The notes: generated from the letters alone by a model not told the origin. DNA of 17,496 nucleotides from an uncultured Haemophilus sp. (GCF_905207935.1 NZ_CAJLNI010000029.1:1-17496); one strand, 5' to 3'. Shown: positions 6,811 to 14,347, numbered from the stretch's first letter. Numbers and translations are program-made.

Positions 6811-7596
6811 ATGTGGTTTGCCCTTTTTTCGATTATTTTTTACATTCTTAGTCTGTTATTGATCGCCCCGTTTTTGATGAACTCATCAGAAGGGAAGTTG
6901 AGTCAAAGTAAAATCCCGTTTTTTCTGACCGCACTTGCCGCAATTGTTCTGCATGCAGTCAGCACGTTCCCTCTGCTAGAGGATCTTGCCTCAGGGCAAA
7001 CTTTTACGCTAATGCAAATCGCTTCCTTAATGAGCGTAATTATTGCGGCATTGGCGACGCTTTCAATGTTTCTCGTTTCGACAATGTGGTTTGTTTTACC
7101 AATCGTGTATGCGTTTTCGATCATTAGCTTGATCTTTGCGACATTCTTATCAAGCCACATTATTCAAATGCTTAATCAAAATACATTGATGCTGTTCCAC
7201 ATCGGCTTGTCGCTGTTTACCTACGCCGTGTGTTTTATTGCAACACTTTATGTGATCCAGTTGGTGTGGTTAGACCGTAATTTGAAAAAGCGTAAAATCC
7301 AATTTTCACCAGCAATTCCACCATTGATGGCAGTAGAACGTCATTTCTTCTGTTTATTTGCGATGGGAGAAGTTTTACTCACGCTGACTTTAATTTCGGG
7401 TACTTATCATGTGTTACAAGCGGTGACCCCAGAAAATCTGCACAAAGCGATTTTTTCTTTCCTTGCTTGGATTAGTTTTGGTATTGCTTGTTTTGGTCAC
7501 TGGCGATTAGGCTGGCGTGGAAAAAGGATGATTATTTATGCAATTTCGGGTATCATTCTGCTCACGATTGGCTATTTTGGTAGCCGTTTGATTTAA
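6811..7596 (+). CDS. ypjD: CcsA/CcmC-like inner-membrane protein YpjD
   Basis: This is a 261-residue protein with about eight hydrophobic segments, close to E. coli YpjD (263). It resembles the cytochrome c assembly (CcsA/CcmC-type) membrane family. Recognisable stretches are HIGLSLFTYAVCFIATLY (about 130-147) and VERHFFCLFAMGEVLLTLTLISG (about 175-197). Its true role is not established; the family name alone does not prove heme handling, and no other cytochrome c maturation gene is nearby. The order ffh (divergent), ypjD, corB matches E. coli. The ATG at 6811 has only a partial Shine-Dalgarno (AAGAGA). It ends in a strong terminator before corB. An uptake sequence lies inside the coding region. 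Confidence 0.88.
   Translation: MWFALFSIIFYILSLLLIAPFLMNSSEGKLSQSKIPFFLTALAAIVLHAVSTFPLLEDLASGQTFTLMQIASLMSVIIAALATLSMFLVSTMWFVLPIVYAFSIISLIFATFLSSHIIQMLNQNTLMLFHIGLSLFTYAVCFIATLYVIQLVWLDRNLKKRKIQFSPAIPPLMAVERHFFCLFAMGEVLLTLTLISGTYHVLQAVTPENLHKAIFSFLAWISFGIACFGHWRLGWRGKRMIIYAISGIILLTIGYFGSRLI
6928..6936 (-). repeat. DNA uptake sequence core inside ypjD
   Basis: Exact ACCGCACTT within codons of ypjD (reads Thr-Ala-Leu). Confidence 0.9.
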
Positions 7597-7618
7597 TCAA
7601 AATCAAAGAACAGGTAAA

Positions 7619-7627
7619 AAGTGCGGT
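7619..7627 (+). repeat. DNA uptake sequence core, left arm of the ypjD terminator
   Basis: Exact AAGTGCGGT, paired with an inverted copy 7 bases away. Confidence 0.92.
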
Positions 7628-7634
7628 GAAAATG

Positions 7635-7643
7635 ACCGCACTT
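7635..7643 (-). repeat. DNA uptake sequence core, right arm of the ypjD terminator
   Basis: Exact ACCGCACTT, the inverted partner of the copy at 7619-7627. Confidence 0.92.
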
Positions 7644-7674
7644 TTTGTTGATTAACGAACAAAAGGACTTTCCC

Positions 7675-8943
7675 TTGGACAGTATTCCCCTTAGTACTTT
7701 ATTTATTACACTGATTATCTGTTTAATTTTATCTGCCTATTTTTCTGGCTCAGAAACCGGCTTACTCTCTCTCAATAAATATCGTCTTCGCTTTTTGGCG
7801 GAACAAGGCAATAAAGGCGCGCAAAAAGCAGAAAAACTGCTTGAAAAGCCTGATACCTTGTTAAGTTTTATTCTGATCTTTAATAACCTTGTGAATATCA
7901 GCGCTTCCGCTATTGCAACCATGATTGGTATGCGTTTATATGGTGATGCGGGGGTAGCAATCGCAACGGGTTTATTAACCTTTGCGATGCTTGTTTTTTC
8001 TGAAATTTTCCCTAAAACCGTCGCGGCGATGCACCCAGAGAAAGTGGGCTTTTTTTCAAGTCACATTTTGTCGCTATTGTTAAAAGTATTCTATCCATTA
8101 GTTTGGTTAATGAATATTTTCACGAAAACGTTAATGCGAATGGTGGGTTTAAAACCCGATATGCAAAAACAAGTGATTAGCCGTGAAGAACTTCGTAGTA
8201 TTGTATCGGAAGCAGGTGAGGCTACACCGGATGAACAGCATCCACAAATGTTGCTCTCTATTTTAGATATGGAAACCGTGACGGTTGACGATATCATGGT
8301 GCCACGTAATGAAATTGCTGGGATTGATATTGATGACGACTGGAAAGCGATTATGCGCCAGCTTAATCATGCACCACACAACCGAATTGTGTTGTATAAA
8401 GGCAGCCTTGATGAGCAAGTATTAGGGATTTTGCGTGTGCGTGAAGCGTTTCGTTTGTTATTAGAAAAAAATGAATTCACCAAAGAAACTTTACTACGTG
8501 CCGTCGATGAAGTGTACTTCATTCCAGAAGGGACACCACTAAAAACACAATTAGCGAATTTCCGTACGAAAAAAGAACGTATCGGTTTAGTGGTGGACGA
8601 ATATGGTGACATTAAAGGACTAGTCACGCTTGAAGATATTTTAGAAGAAATTGTGGGTGATTTTACAACCACTACTGCACCGACTATTGAACAAGAAGTT
8701 GTTCAGCAATCTGATGGTTCGATGATTATTGAAGGCTCGGCAAATCTTCGTGATTTGAATAAAATGTTTGGTTGGGAATTAGATACAGAAGATGCTCGCA
8801 CCTTTAATGGTCTGATTCTCGAGCATCTTGAAGATATTCCTGATGAAGGAACCGTTTGTGAAATCGATGGCTTACGAATTACTATTTTAGAAGTCAGCGA
8901 TAATATGATTAAACAAGCAAAAGTAGAGAAATTGGCCTCTTAA
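7675..8943 (+). CDS. corB: CNNM/CorB-type membrane protein with CBS pair
   Basis: This is a 422-residue protein similar to E. coli CorB (YfjD), linked to magnesium/cobalt transport or its control. The N-terminal DUF21/CNNM membrane domain covers about residues 1-185, including ISAYFSGSETGLLSLN and the GDAGVAIATGLLTF segment. A CBS-domain pair follows at about 205-330 (TVDDIMVPRNEI, VVDEYGDIKGLVTLEDILEEIVGDF). A CorC/HlyC-like C-terminal domain ends the protein. The start is TTG at 7675: an AAGGA Shine-Dalgarno lies 7 bases upstream (7663-7667) and the product aligns with the E. coli N-terminus. An in-frame TTG at 7645 is rejected because it lies inside the terminator stem. It follows ypjD as in E. 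coli, though a terminator separates them. Confidence 0.92.
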   Translation: MDSIPLSTLFITLIICLILSAYFSGSETGLLSLNKYRLRFLAEQGNKGAQKAEKLLEKPDTLLSFILIFNNLVNISASAIATMIGMRLYGDAGVAIATGLLTFAMLVFSEIFPKTVAAMHPEKVGFFSSHILSLLLKVFYPLVWLMNIFTKTLMRMVGLKPDMQKQVISREELRSIVSEAGEATPDEQHPQMLLSILDMETVTVDDIMVPRNEIAGIDIDDDWKAIMRQLNHAPHNRIVLYKGSLDEQVLGILRVREAFRLLLEKNEFTKETLLRAVDEVYFIPEGTPLKTQLANFRTKKERIGLVVDEYGDIKGLVTLEDILEEIVGDFTTTTAPTIEQEVVQQSDGSMIIEGSANLRDLNKMFGWELDTEDARTFNGLILEHLEDIPDEGTVCEIDGLRITILEVSDNMIKQAKVEKLAS

Positions 8944-9005
8944 ATGTGGCTTTTTCTAACCGCTCTTTTGTTTAAGAAGTACATTATTTTTACAAAGGAT
9001 TGAAT

Positions 9006-10043
9006 ATGACGGATGAGATTCGTTTAACACAATACAGCCACGGCGCAGGTTGAGGCTGTAAAATTTCGCCTAAGGTGTTAGGGACAATTTTACAGACTAA
9101 ACTCGAAAAATTTGCTGATCCCAATTTATTGGTCGGTAACGAAACAGCGGATGATGCTGCGGTTTATGATCTTGGTAATGGTACTGCAATTATCAGTACC
9201 ACGGATTTCTTCATGCCGATTGTGGATGATCCTTTTGATTTTGGTCGCATTGCTGCAACCAATGCCATTAGTGATATTTTCGCAATGGGTGGTAAGCCAA
9301 TTATGGCAATTGCCATTCTAGGCTTCCCGATTAATAAATTGCCACCAGAAGTGGCTCAAAAAATAGTTGATGGTGGTCGTTTTGCTTGTCATCAAGCAGG
9401 GATTTCGCTAGCGGGTGGACACTCGATTGATGCACCAGAACCTATTTTTGGTTTAGCGGTAACAGGCGTTATTGCAACGGATCGTGTAAAACGTAATGCC
9501 TCGGCAGAAGTGGGGTGTAAGCTTTATCTGACGAAACCATTGGGTATCGGCGTGCTGACTACTGCAGAGAAAAAAGGTAAATTAAAACCAGAACATCAAG
9601 GATTGGCAACAGCAGCAATGTGCCAAATGAATCTGATTGGTAGTCAATTTGCAGAAGTTGCAGGTGTAACCGCTATGACAGATGTAACAGGGTTTGGTTT
9701 GTTAGGGCACTTGGCTGAAATCTGTGAAGGCTCAAATCTTAATGCGGTTGTGCATTTTGATAAAATCAAATTATTAGATGGTGTAGCAGATTACATTGCA
9801 GAAGGTTGTGTACCAGGTGGAACCAACCGTAACTTTGAAAGCTATGGTCATAAAATTGGTCCTCTTACGGATTATCAAAAGGCGGTACTTTGCGATCCTC
9901 AAACCTCAGGTGGCTTGTTGATTGCGGTTAAACCTGAAAGTGAAGCGGAAATCTTAGAGATTGCGAAAAAAGCCGGTATTGAGCTTAGTGAGGTAGGCGT
10001 ATTGAAACCTCGTCAAGCAGGCGTACTAGTAGAAGTCGAATAA
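9006..10043 (+). CDS. selD: Selenide, water dikinase SelD, selenocysteine-containing
   Basis: This enzyme makes selenophosphate from selenide and ATP, the selenium donor for Sec-tRNA and 2-selenouridine. The full protein is 345 residues if the TGA at 9051-9053 (codon 16) is read as selenocysteine. The N-terminus is then MTDEIRLTQYSHGAGUGCK, where U16 replaces the catalytic cysteine of the E. coli enzyme (C17) and K19 is the essential lysine. The glycine-rich AIRS ATP-binding core follows, for example TDFFMPIVDDPFDFGRIAATN and GGHSIDAPEPIFG. The ATG at 9006 has AAGGA at 8995-8999, 6 bases upstream. Ending the frame at the TGA, or starting at the GTG at 9075, would delete the catalytic residue. 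A hairpin starts 3 bases after the UGA. selA, selB and selC are not in the window. Confidence 0.96.
9051..9053 (+). other. In-frame UGA read as selenocysteine in selD
   Basis: Codon 16 of selD is TGA at the position of the catalytic cysteine in the GAG(C/U)GCK motif. Strong homology on both sides, in one frame, shows it is not a nonsense mutation. It is a selenoprotein site. Confidence 0.93.
9056..9095 (+). promoter_or_regulatory. Bacterial SECIS hairpin in selD mRNA
   Basis: Starting 3 bases after the UGA, CTGTAAAATT (9056-9065) pairs perfectly with AATTTTACAG (9086-9095). Inside, after a 3-by-3 internal loop, CCTAA (9069-9073) pairs with TTAGG (9078-9082) around a GGTG tetraloop. The position, two-part stem and G/U-containing apical loop fit an element bound by SelB to recode the UGA. 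Confidence 0.85.
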
Positions 10044-10060
10044 ATGGCTTTAGTGAAAAT

Positions 10061-10092
10061 AAAAAGTGCGGTGAAAATTCACCGCCTTTTTT
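10061..10092. terminator. Bidirectional terminator between selD and the acyl-CoA synthetase gene
   Basis: GCGGTGAA (10068-10075) pairs with TTCACCGC (10078-10085). A one-base bulge follows, then G-C and A/T pairs extend to flanking A and T runs on both sides. It lies between convergent genes and probably serves both. Confidence 0.82.
10064..10072 (+). repeat. DNA uptake sequence core in the selD terminator
   Basis: Exact AAGTGCGGT in the left arm. The right arm has the near-copy ACCGCCTTT, so only one functional core is expected. Confidence 0.9.
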
Positions 10093-11908
10093 ATTCTTTA
10101 TTTTCCTTATTTTCTTTGTTGTTGGAATACATCGAGTCAATAATATGACGATAGCGTTCCATAATCACTTTTCGGCGTAATTTGAGCGTAGGGGTGATTT
10201 CACCAAGTTTTACGCTAAATGCTTGAGAGAGTAGCGTAAATTTCTTCACTTGTTCGAAGTGCGCCAATTCTTTTTGGAGGCTTTCGATGCGCTTCTCAAA
10301 CATTTTAATAATTTCAGAGTGTTTGAGTAATTCCATGCGATCTTGATACTTAATATTCAGTTTTTTCGCATATTCTTCTACGCTATCAAAACAAGGCACG
10401 ATTAGGGCTGAAACATATTTTTTGGCATCGGCAATAATCGCAATTTGTTCGATAAATTTATCTTTACCGATTTTACCTTCGATATATTGTGGAGCAATGT
10501 ATTTGCCGTTAGAGGTTTTCATCAATTCTTTAATACGATCGGTAATAAATAAATTACCTTCAGCATCAAACTCACCGGCATCTCCCGTTTTTAAGAAACC
10601 ATCTTCGGTGAAGGCTTGGGCCGTTTCTTCAGGCTTTTTATAGTAACCCTTCATCACCATACCGCCACGAATCAGAATCTCGTTATTTTCACCAATTTTA
10701 ACTTCGGCGTTTGGCATCAGTTTACCGATAGAATTTGGATTAAAATGATGATCATCCCAACAAGAAACAGTTGCCGTGGTTTCAGTCATGCCATAACCGA
10801 GTTTGATATTAATCCCAATACTATGGAAGAAAAGCCCAATGGTTGGTTCTAATTTTGCACCACCGCAAGGCATCATTTTAATTCGTCCGCCTAACAATGA
10901 ACGCAGTTTAGACAGCACCAGTTTATCGGCAAGCGCATAACGTTTTTGCAAGAAGAACGGGACTTTTTTATTTTGAGACAGAAGCTCAAAACGTTTTTGC
11001 CCCACTGCAATCGCCCAGTGGAAAATCATCTGACGAATAAAAGGCGCTTTTTGGACTTTATCCAGTACAGCAGAATAAATTTTTTCATAGAAACGCGGTA
11101 CCGCACACATAAAGGTCGGGCGCACTTCCGTTAATGCTTCACGTACTTGATTGGTGTCTTCGAGATAACAAAGGATTGCTCCACGATGTAACACATAGGC
11201 AACCCAAGCTCGCTCAAAAATATGGCTAAATGGTAAAAAAGAAAGTGAAACCTCATCTTGATTAACATCTAATGCAATATCATGGGCTTCAAGTTGATGC
11301 GCCAAGTTATTGTAATCAAGCATTACGCCTTTCGGTTCACCAGTTGTACCAGAGGTGTAGATGATCGTGAATAAATCATCCATCGTTTTATTTGCTAAGC
11401 GAGTTTCAAATTCAGTCTGAAATTCGGCTGTACCTAATTGAATTAAATCGTCCCAATGACAGGAAAGGGTAGTTTCTGTCAGTTGAATTTGTTCTTTCAT
11501 GGCCACAATTTTTTGTAATTGTGGGCATTGATGCGCAATTTCTAACGCTTGATCATATTGTTCTTGATCGCCAACAAACAGAATTTTGACATCGGCATGA
11601 TTTAAAATAAATTCTGCCTGTTGTGCCGTATTGGTTGCATAAATTGGAACAGTGATAGCTCGGACTTGAAGCGCTGCAATATCAGCGATTGTCCAACGTG
11701 ACATATTGTGCGCAAAAATTGCAATTTTATCTTGTACTTGAATATTGCAAGCAAGAAAAGCTAATGAAAGCTGGTCAAGCTGTTGTTGGAATGCGTTCCA
11801 TGAAATATCTTTCCACAAGCCATTAATTTTATGGCGAAGTGCGGTTGCATTTTGACGAGTTTTTGCCTGTTGGCGAATTCGATTGACGAAATGACGTTCT
11901 AAATTCAT
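10091..11908 (-). CDS. Long-chain fatty acid CoA ligase (AMP-binding)
   Basis: This 605-residue member of the ANL superfamily activates fatty acids to acyl-CoA through an acyl-adenylate. The AMP-binding signature YTSGTTGEPKG is at residues 184-194. A second adenylation motif, GYGMTETTATVS, is near the middle, and the hinge region LKTGDAGEFDAEGNLFITDRIKE lies further on. The catalytic C-terminal part is present. The protein ends in a charged repeat, NNKENKENKE, which looks like simple-sequence drift. It resembles the FadD15-type ligases found beside gapA in Haemophilus more than E. coli FadD, so I give no symbol. The start ATG at 11906-11908 has AAGG 6 bases upstream. It lies downstream of gapA in the same direction but behind a terminator, with an AT-rich 225-bp gap between. 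The natural substrate, which could be exogenous host fatty acid, cannot be read from the sequence. Confidence 0.93.
   Translation of the reverse strand: MNLERHFVNRIRQQAKTRQNATALRHKINGLWKDISWNAFQQQLDQLSLAFLACNIQVQDKIAIFAHNMSRWTIADIAALQVRAITVPIYATNTAQQAEFILNHADVKILFVGDQEQYDQALEIAHQCPQLQKIVAMKEQIQLTETTLSCHWDDLIQLGTAEFQTEFETRLANKTMDDLFTIIYTSGTTGEPKGVMLDYNNLAHQLEAHDIALDVNQDEVSLSFLPFSHIFERAWVAYVLHRGAILCYLEDTNQVREALTEVRPTFMCAVPRFYEKIYSAVLDKVQKAPFIRQMIFHWAIAVGQKRFELLSQNKKVPFFLQKRYALADKLVLSKLRSLLGGRIKMMPCGGAKLEPTIGLFFHSIGINIKLGYGMTETTATVSCWDDHHFNPNSIGKLMPNAEVKIGENNEILIRGGMVMKGYYKKPEETAQAFTEDGFLKTGDAGEFDAEGNLFITDRIKELMKTSNGKYIAPQYIEGKIGKDKFIEQIAIIADAKKYVSALIVPCFDSVEEYAKKLNIKYQDRMELLKHSEIIKMFEKRIESLQKELAHFEQVKKFTLLSQAFSVKLGEITPTLKLRRKVIMERYRHIIDSMYSNNKENKENKE
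11837..11845 (+). repeat. DNA uptake sequence core inside the acyl-CoA synthetase gene
   Basis: Exact AAGTGCGGT near the 5' end of the coding region, on the strand opposite to the gene. Confidence 0.9.
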
Positions 11909-12089
11909 ATAAGCCTTATTTGAGCGAACAAGTGTACGCTAATATAAACGAAATAAATTTAAAATCTAGTGAAATGTTGTTATTTTGTGAATATAGAATA
12001 AATAATAGACATATTTATTTTCTATTTTTATCTCCGGATGAGAAATAAAGAATTTAAAAATATTGATTAAGTGAAATGGATTGGAAATA
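11909..12089. other. AT-rich gap with a possible promoter for the acyl-CoA synthetase gene
   Basis: No coding region is evident. On the minus strand a TATATT hexamer (11941-11946) could be a -10 element, with a start near 11934. No good -35 or operator is seen. Confidence 0.3.
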
Positions 12090-12114
12090 AAAAACCGCTC
12101 TAAAAAGAGCGGTT
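12085..12114 (-). terminator. Rho-independent terminator after gapA
   Basis: On the minus strand AACCGCTCT (12106-12114) pairs with AGAGCGGTT (12093-12101) around a 4-base loop, followed by TTTTATTT. It begins about 20 bases past the gapA stop codon. Confidence 0.88.
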
Positions 12115-12133
12115 AATTTTTTAACGATTTTGA

Positions 12134-13153
12134 TTAGCCTTTGTAGTTGTATACGTGTGCAACTAAGTCTAATACTTTGTTTGAGTAACCAGTTTCGTTA
12201 TCGTACCAAGATACTAATTTAACGAAAGAATCAGTTAATGCGATACCCGCATCAGCATCAAATACAGAAGTTAAAGCACAACCGTTGAAGTCTGTAGAAA
12301 CTACTGCATCTTCAGTGTAACCTAAAACGCCTTTTAATTCGCCGTTGAAAGTTTTACCTTCAGCTGCATCTTTAATTGCTTGTTTGATTTGTTCGTAAGT
12401 TGCTGGTTTTTCTAAGTTTACAGTTAAGTCAACTACAGAAACGTTTGGAGTAGGAACACGGAACGCCATACCAGTTAATTTACCGTTTAATGCTGGTAAT
12501 ACTTTACCAACAGCTTTCGCAGCACCGGTAGATGAAGGGATGATGTTTTGTGATGCACCACGACCACCGCGCCAGTCTTTAGCTGATGGACCATCAACAG
12601 TTTTTTGAGTCGCTGTTGTTGCGTGAACAGTAGTCATTAAACCATCTTTGATACCGAAAGTTTCGTGAACAACACGTGCTAAAGGTGCTAAACAGTTTGT
12701 AGTACAAGAAGCGTTAGACACAATGTCTTGACCTGCGTATGCACCGAAGTTTACACCACGTACGAACATTGGTGTGCTATCTTTAGAAGGACCAGTTAAT
12801 ACGACTTTTTTCGCACCAGCAGTGATGTGTTTGCGTGCTGTTTCATCAGTTAAGAATAAACCTGTTGCTTCAACTGCAACATCAACGCCGATCGCACCCC
12901 AGTTAAGGTTTGCAGGATCACGTTCAGAAGTAACACGGATAGTTTTACCGTTTACGACTAAGTTACCGTCTTTAACTTCAACAGTACCGTCAAAACGACC
13001 GTGAGTTGAATCGTATTTCAACATGTAAGCCATGTATTCAACGTCGATTAAGTCGTTGATACCTACAACTTCGATGTCATCGCGATGTTGTGCTGCACGG
13101 AATACGATACGACCGATACGGCCGAAACCGTTGATACCAATTTTAATAGCCAT
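12134..13153 (-). CDS. gapA: Glyceraldehyde-3-phosphate dehydrogenase
   Basis: This 339-residue cytoplasmic glycolytic enzyme converts glyceraldehyde 3-phosphate, phosphate and NAD to 1,3-bisphosphoglycerate. The N-terminal Rossmann motif GINGFGRIGR (residues 6-15) and the following GINDL with Asp34 indicate NAD use. The catalytic motif SNASCTTNCLAP puts the nucleophile at C150 and the base at H177 (TVHATTATQ). The C-terminal SWYDNETGYSNKVLDL is intact. The start ATG at 13151-13153 is preceded by AGAAGGTGA at suitable spacing. Codon use looks restricted, as expected of a highly expressed gene. A TATAAT with an upstream TG and a CRP-like site lie upstream. In Haemophilus this gene neighbours a fadD-like gene, as here. 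Confidence 0.98.
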   Translation of the reverse strand: MAIKIGINGFGRIGRIVFRAAQHRDDIEVVGINDLIDVEYMAYMLKYDSTHGRFDGTVEVKDGNLVVNGKTIRVTSERDPANLNWGAIGVDVAVEATGLFLTDETARKHITAGAKKVVLTGPSKDSTPMFVRGVNFGAYAGQDIVSNASCTTNCLAPLARVVHETFGIKDGLMTTVHATTATQKTVDGPSAKDWRGGRGASQNIIPSSTGAAKAVGKVLPALNGKLTGMAFRVPTPNVSVVDLTVNLEKPATYEQIKQAIKDAAEGKTFNGELKGVLGYTEDAVVSTDFNGCALTSVFDADAGIALTDSFVKLVSWYDNETGYSNKVLDLVAHVYNYKG

Positions 13154-13215
13154 AAGATTTTCACCTTCTATTTTTTTAAGTTAAACAAAATCGTTGCTCT
13201 AACGAGTTCCCGTGG

Positions 13216-13221
13216 ATTATA
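13216..13221 (-). promoter_or_regulatory. gapA extended -10 promoter element (TGCTATAAT)
   Basis: A perfect TATAAT with TG one base upstream, on the minus strand, predicts a transcript start near 13209 and a leader of about 56 bases. The -35 (TTTTTT at 17 bp) is weak, consistent with an extended -10 or activator help. Confidence 0.7.
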
Positions 13222-13263
13222 GCATGGGCATTTTGATAAAAAAAAGGGTATATACCACTTTTT

Positions 13264-13279
13264 TGTGATCTCGATCACT
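13264..13279. promoter_or_regulatory. CRP-type site between gapA and gmk
   Basis: TGTGA-N6-TCACT matches the CRP consensus in 9 of 10 specified bases, and the spacer TCTCGA is itself palindromic. Its centre is about 62 bases upstream of the predicted gapA start, the class I distance. It is about 78 bases from the putative gmk start, so gapA is the more likely target. Confidence 0.7.
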
Positions 13280-13312
13280 TTTTAACAATTTGGTAAAACA
13301 AATGAAAATTTG

Positions 13313-13321
13313 ACCGCACTT
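13313..13321 (-). repeat. DNA uptake sequence core in the gmk promoter region
   Basis: Exact ACCGCACTT just upstream of the TATAAT of gmk, where a -35 would fall. Confidence 0.9.
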
Positions 13322-13336
13322 TTCGTTTTCTTTTTG

Positions 13337-13342
13337 TATAAT
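13337..13342 (+). promoter_or_regulatory. Candidate gmk operon -10 element (TATAAT)
   Basis: A perfect TATAAT 30 bases before the gmk ATG. No -35 at 16-18 bp spacing; the best TTGACC sits 21 bp away. Confidence 0.5.
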
Positions 13343-13372
13343 AAAAACAAACAACAAGAAGAGGTTTCAATT

Positions 13373-13999
13373 ATGTCTCAAGGTAATTTATATATTCTTT
13401 CTGCACCAAGTGGGGCGGGCAAGTCATCATTAATTTCCGCGTTATTAGAAAAAAATCAAGGCACGAAAAAAATGGTGTCTATTTCACACACAACGCGTTC
13501 TCCTCGTCCAGGCGAAAGTCATGGTGTGCATTATTATTTTGTTTCCGTAGAAGAATTTGAAACCTTAATTGAAAAAGGTCATTTCTTAGAATATGCAAAA
13601 GTGTTTGGTGGCAATTATTACGGCACTTCATTGCCAGCAATTGAAGAAAACTTGGCTAAAGGCATTGATGTGTTTTTAGATATTGATTGGCAAGGTGCAC
13701 AGCAAATTCGTCAAAAAGTACCTTCTGTAAAAAGTATTTTCATTTTGCCACCGTCATTGCCAGAATTAGAACGTCGTTTGATTGGACGCGGACAGGATAG
13801 CAAAGAGGTTATTGCTGAGCGAATGTCAAAAGCAATCAGCGAAATTTCGCATTATGATGAATATGATTACGTTATTGTGAATGATAATTTTGAACAGGCA
13901 TTGGCAGATTTACAAAGCATTTTGCAGGCAGAACGCTTGACCAAAGCTTATCAACAAACAGAAAATGCAGACTTAATTCATCAGCTACTAGCAAAATAA
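13373..13999 (+). CDS. gmk: Guanylate kinase
   Basis: This 208-residue cytoplasmic kinase phosphorylates GMP to GDP with ATP, feeding GTP and (p)ppGpp pools. It opens MSQGNLYILSAPSGAGKSSL, with the P-loop around residues 11-19. It then has the GMP-binding segment SHTTRSPRPGE and the DIDWQGAQQIR segment. Its length is typical. The ATG at 13373 has AGAGG at 13360-13364, 8 bases upstream. An upstream in-frame TTG would start at the promoter region and is rejected. It begins the gmk-rpoZ-spoT-recG set on one strand, with 60 bases to rpoZ. Placement beside spoT is conserved in gammaproteobacteria. Confidence 0.97.
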   Translation: MSQGNLYILSAPSGAGKSSLISALLEKNQGTKKMVSISHTTRSPRPGESHGVHYYFVSVEEFETLIEKGHFLEYAKVFGGNYYGTSLPAIEENLAKGIDVFLDIDWQGAQQIRQKVPSVKSIFILPPSLPELERRLIGRGQDSKEVIAERMSKAISEISHYDEYDYVIVNDNFEQALADLQSILQAERLTKAYQQTENADLIHQLLAK

Positions 14000-14059
14000 G
14001 CTTGAATTGAGTACAATATTTTCCCTTTATAGACATTATTTTTAACATCGGAGTAAAAC

Positions 14060-14323
14060 ATGGCTCGAGTGACTGTGCAAGATGCAGTAGAAAAAATTGG
14101 TAACCGTTTTGATTTAATTTTAACCGCCGCTCGTCGTGCGAGACAATTAGAATTACATCAAAGTGAGCCGTTAGTGCCGGAAGATAACGATAAACCAACT
14201 GTAATCGCATTACGTGAAATCGAAAAAGGGTTAATCAACCAAGAAATCATGGATGCAAAAGAGTATTTAGATGCGGCAGCTTCTCAACGTAATGAAGTGG
14301 CAGTAGCGTTAATCGCAGAATAA
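14060..14323 (+). CDS. rpoZ: RNA polymerase omega subunit
   Basis: This is an 87-residue protein (91 in E. coli) that helps assemble and stabilise RNA polymerase by binding beta-prime; with beta-prime it forms a ppGpp-binding site in E. coli. The N-terminal MARVTVQDAVEKIGNRFDLI and the RRARQL segment are family hallmarks. CGGAG at 14049-14053 is a good Shine-Dalgarno sequence. It lies between gmk and spoT, so the target and the synthetase/hydrolase of (p)ppGpp are neighbours. The ending after LDAAASQRNEVAVALIAE is a little shorter than the enterobacterial one. Confidence 0.95.
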   Translation: MARVTVQDAVEKIGNRFDLILTAARRARQLELHQSEPLVPEDNDKPTVIALREIEKGLINQEIMDAKEYLDAAASQRNEVAVALIAE

Positions 14324-14338
14324 TCTCATTTCTCATTA

Positions 14339-14347
14339 AAGTGCGGT
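14339..14347 (+). repeat. DNA uptake sequence core between rpoZ and spoT
   Basis: Exact AAGTGCGGT. Its GCGGT also forms the base of the hairpin that follows. Confidence 0.9.

Larger units (their letters stand above)
7616..7646 (+). terminator. Terminator after ypjD made of two facing uptake sequences
   Basis: A perfect 12-bp stem (7616-7627 and 7635-7646) closes a 7-base loop and ends in TTTTT. Both arms are full uptake cores. The symmetry also allows termination on the other strand. Confidence 0.9.

Noticed and set aside
7416..7424. Actinobacillus-type uptake core ACAAGCGGT
   Set aside because: Only one exact copy, inside ypjD, versus thirteen of the Haemophilus type; a chance match is likely.
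7645..7674. Longer corB start at the TTG at 7645
   Set aside because: It lies in the terminator stem and lacks a ribosome site; the TTG at 7675 has AAGGA at good spacing and fits the family N-terminus.
8958..8966. Uptake sequence ACCGCTCTT after corB
   Set aside because: One base differs from the core (ACCGCACTT), so I did not count it.
9051..9053. Nonsense mutation making selD a pseudogene
   Set aside because: The TGA falls exactly at the catalytic cysteine position, the frame continues with strong SelD similarity on both sides, and a SECIS-like hairpin follows.
13310..13372. Longer gmk start upstream
   Set aside because: It would overlap the TATAAT and the uptake sequence; the ATG at 13373 has a proper ribosome site and normal length.
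13872..14210. Minus-strand open frame spanning the end of gmk and rpoZ
   Set aside because: It crosses two conserved genes on the other strand and has no recognisable domain.
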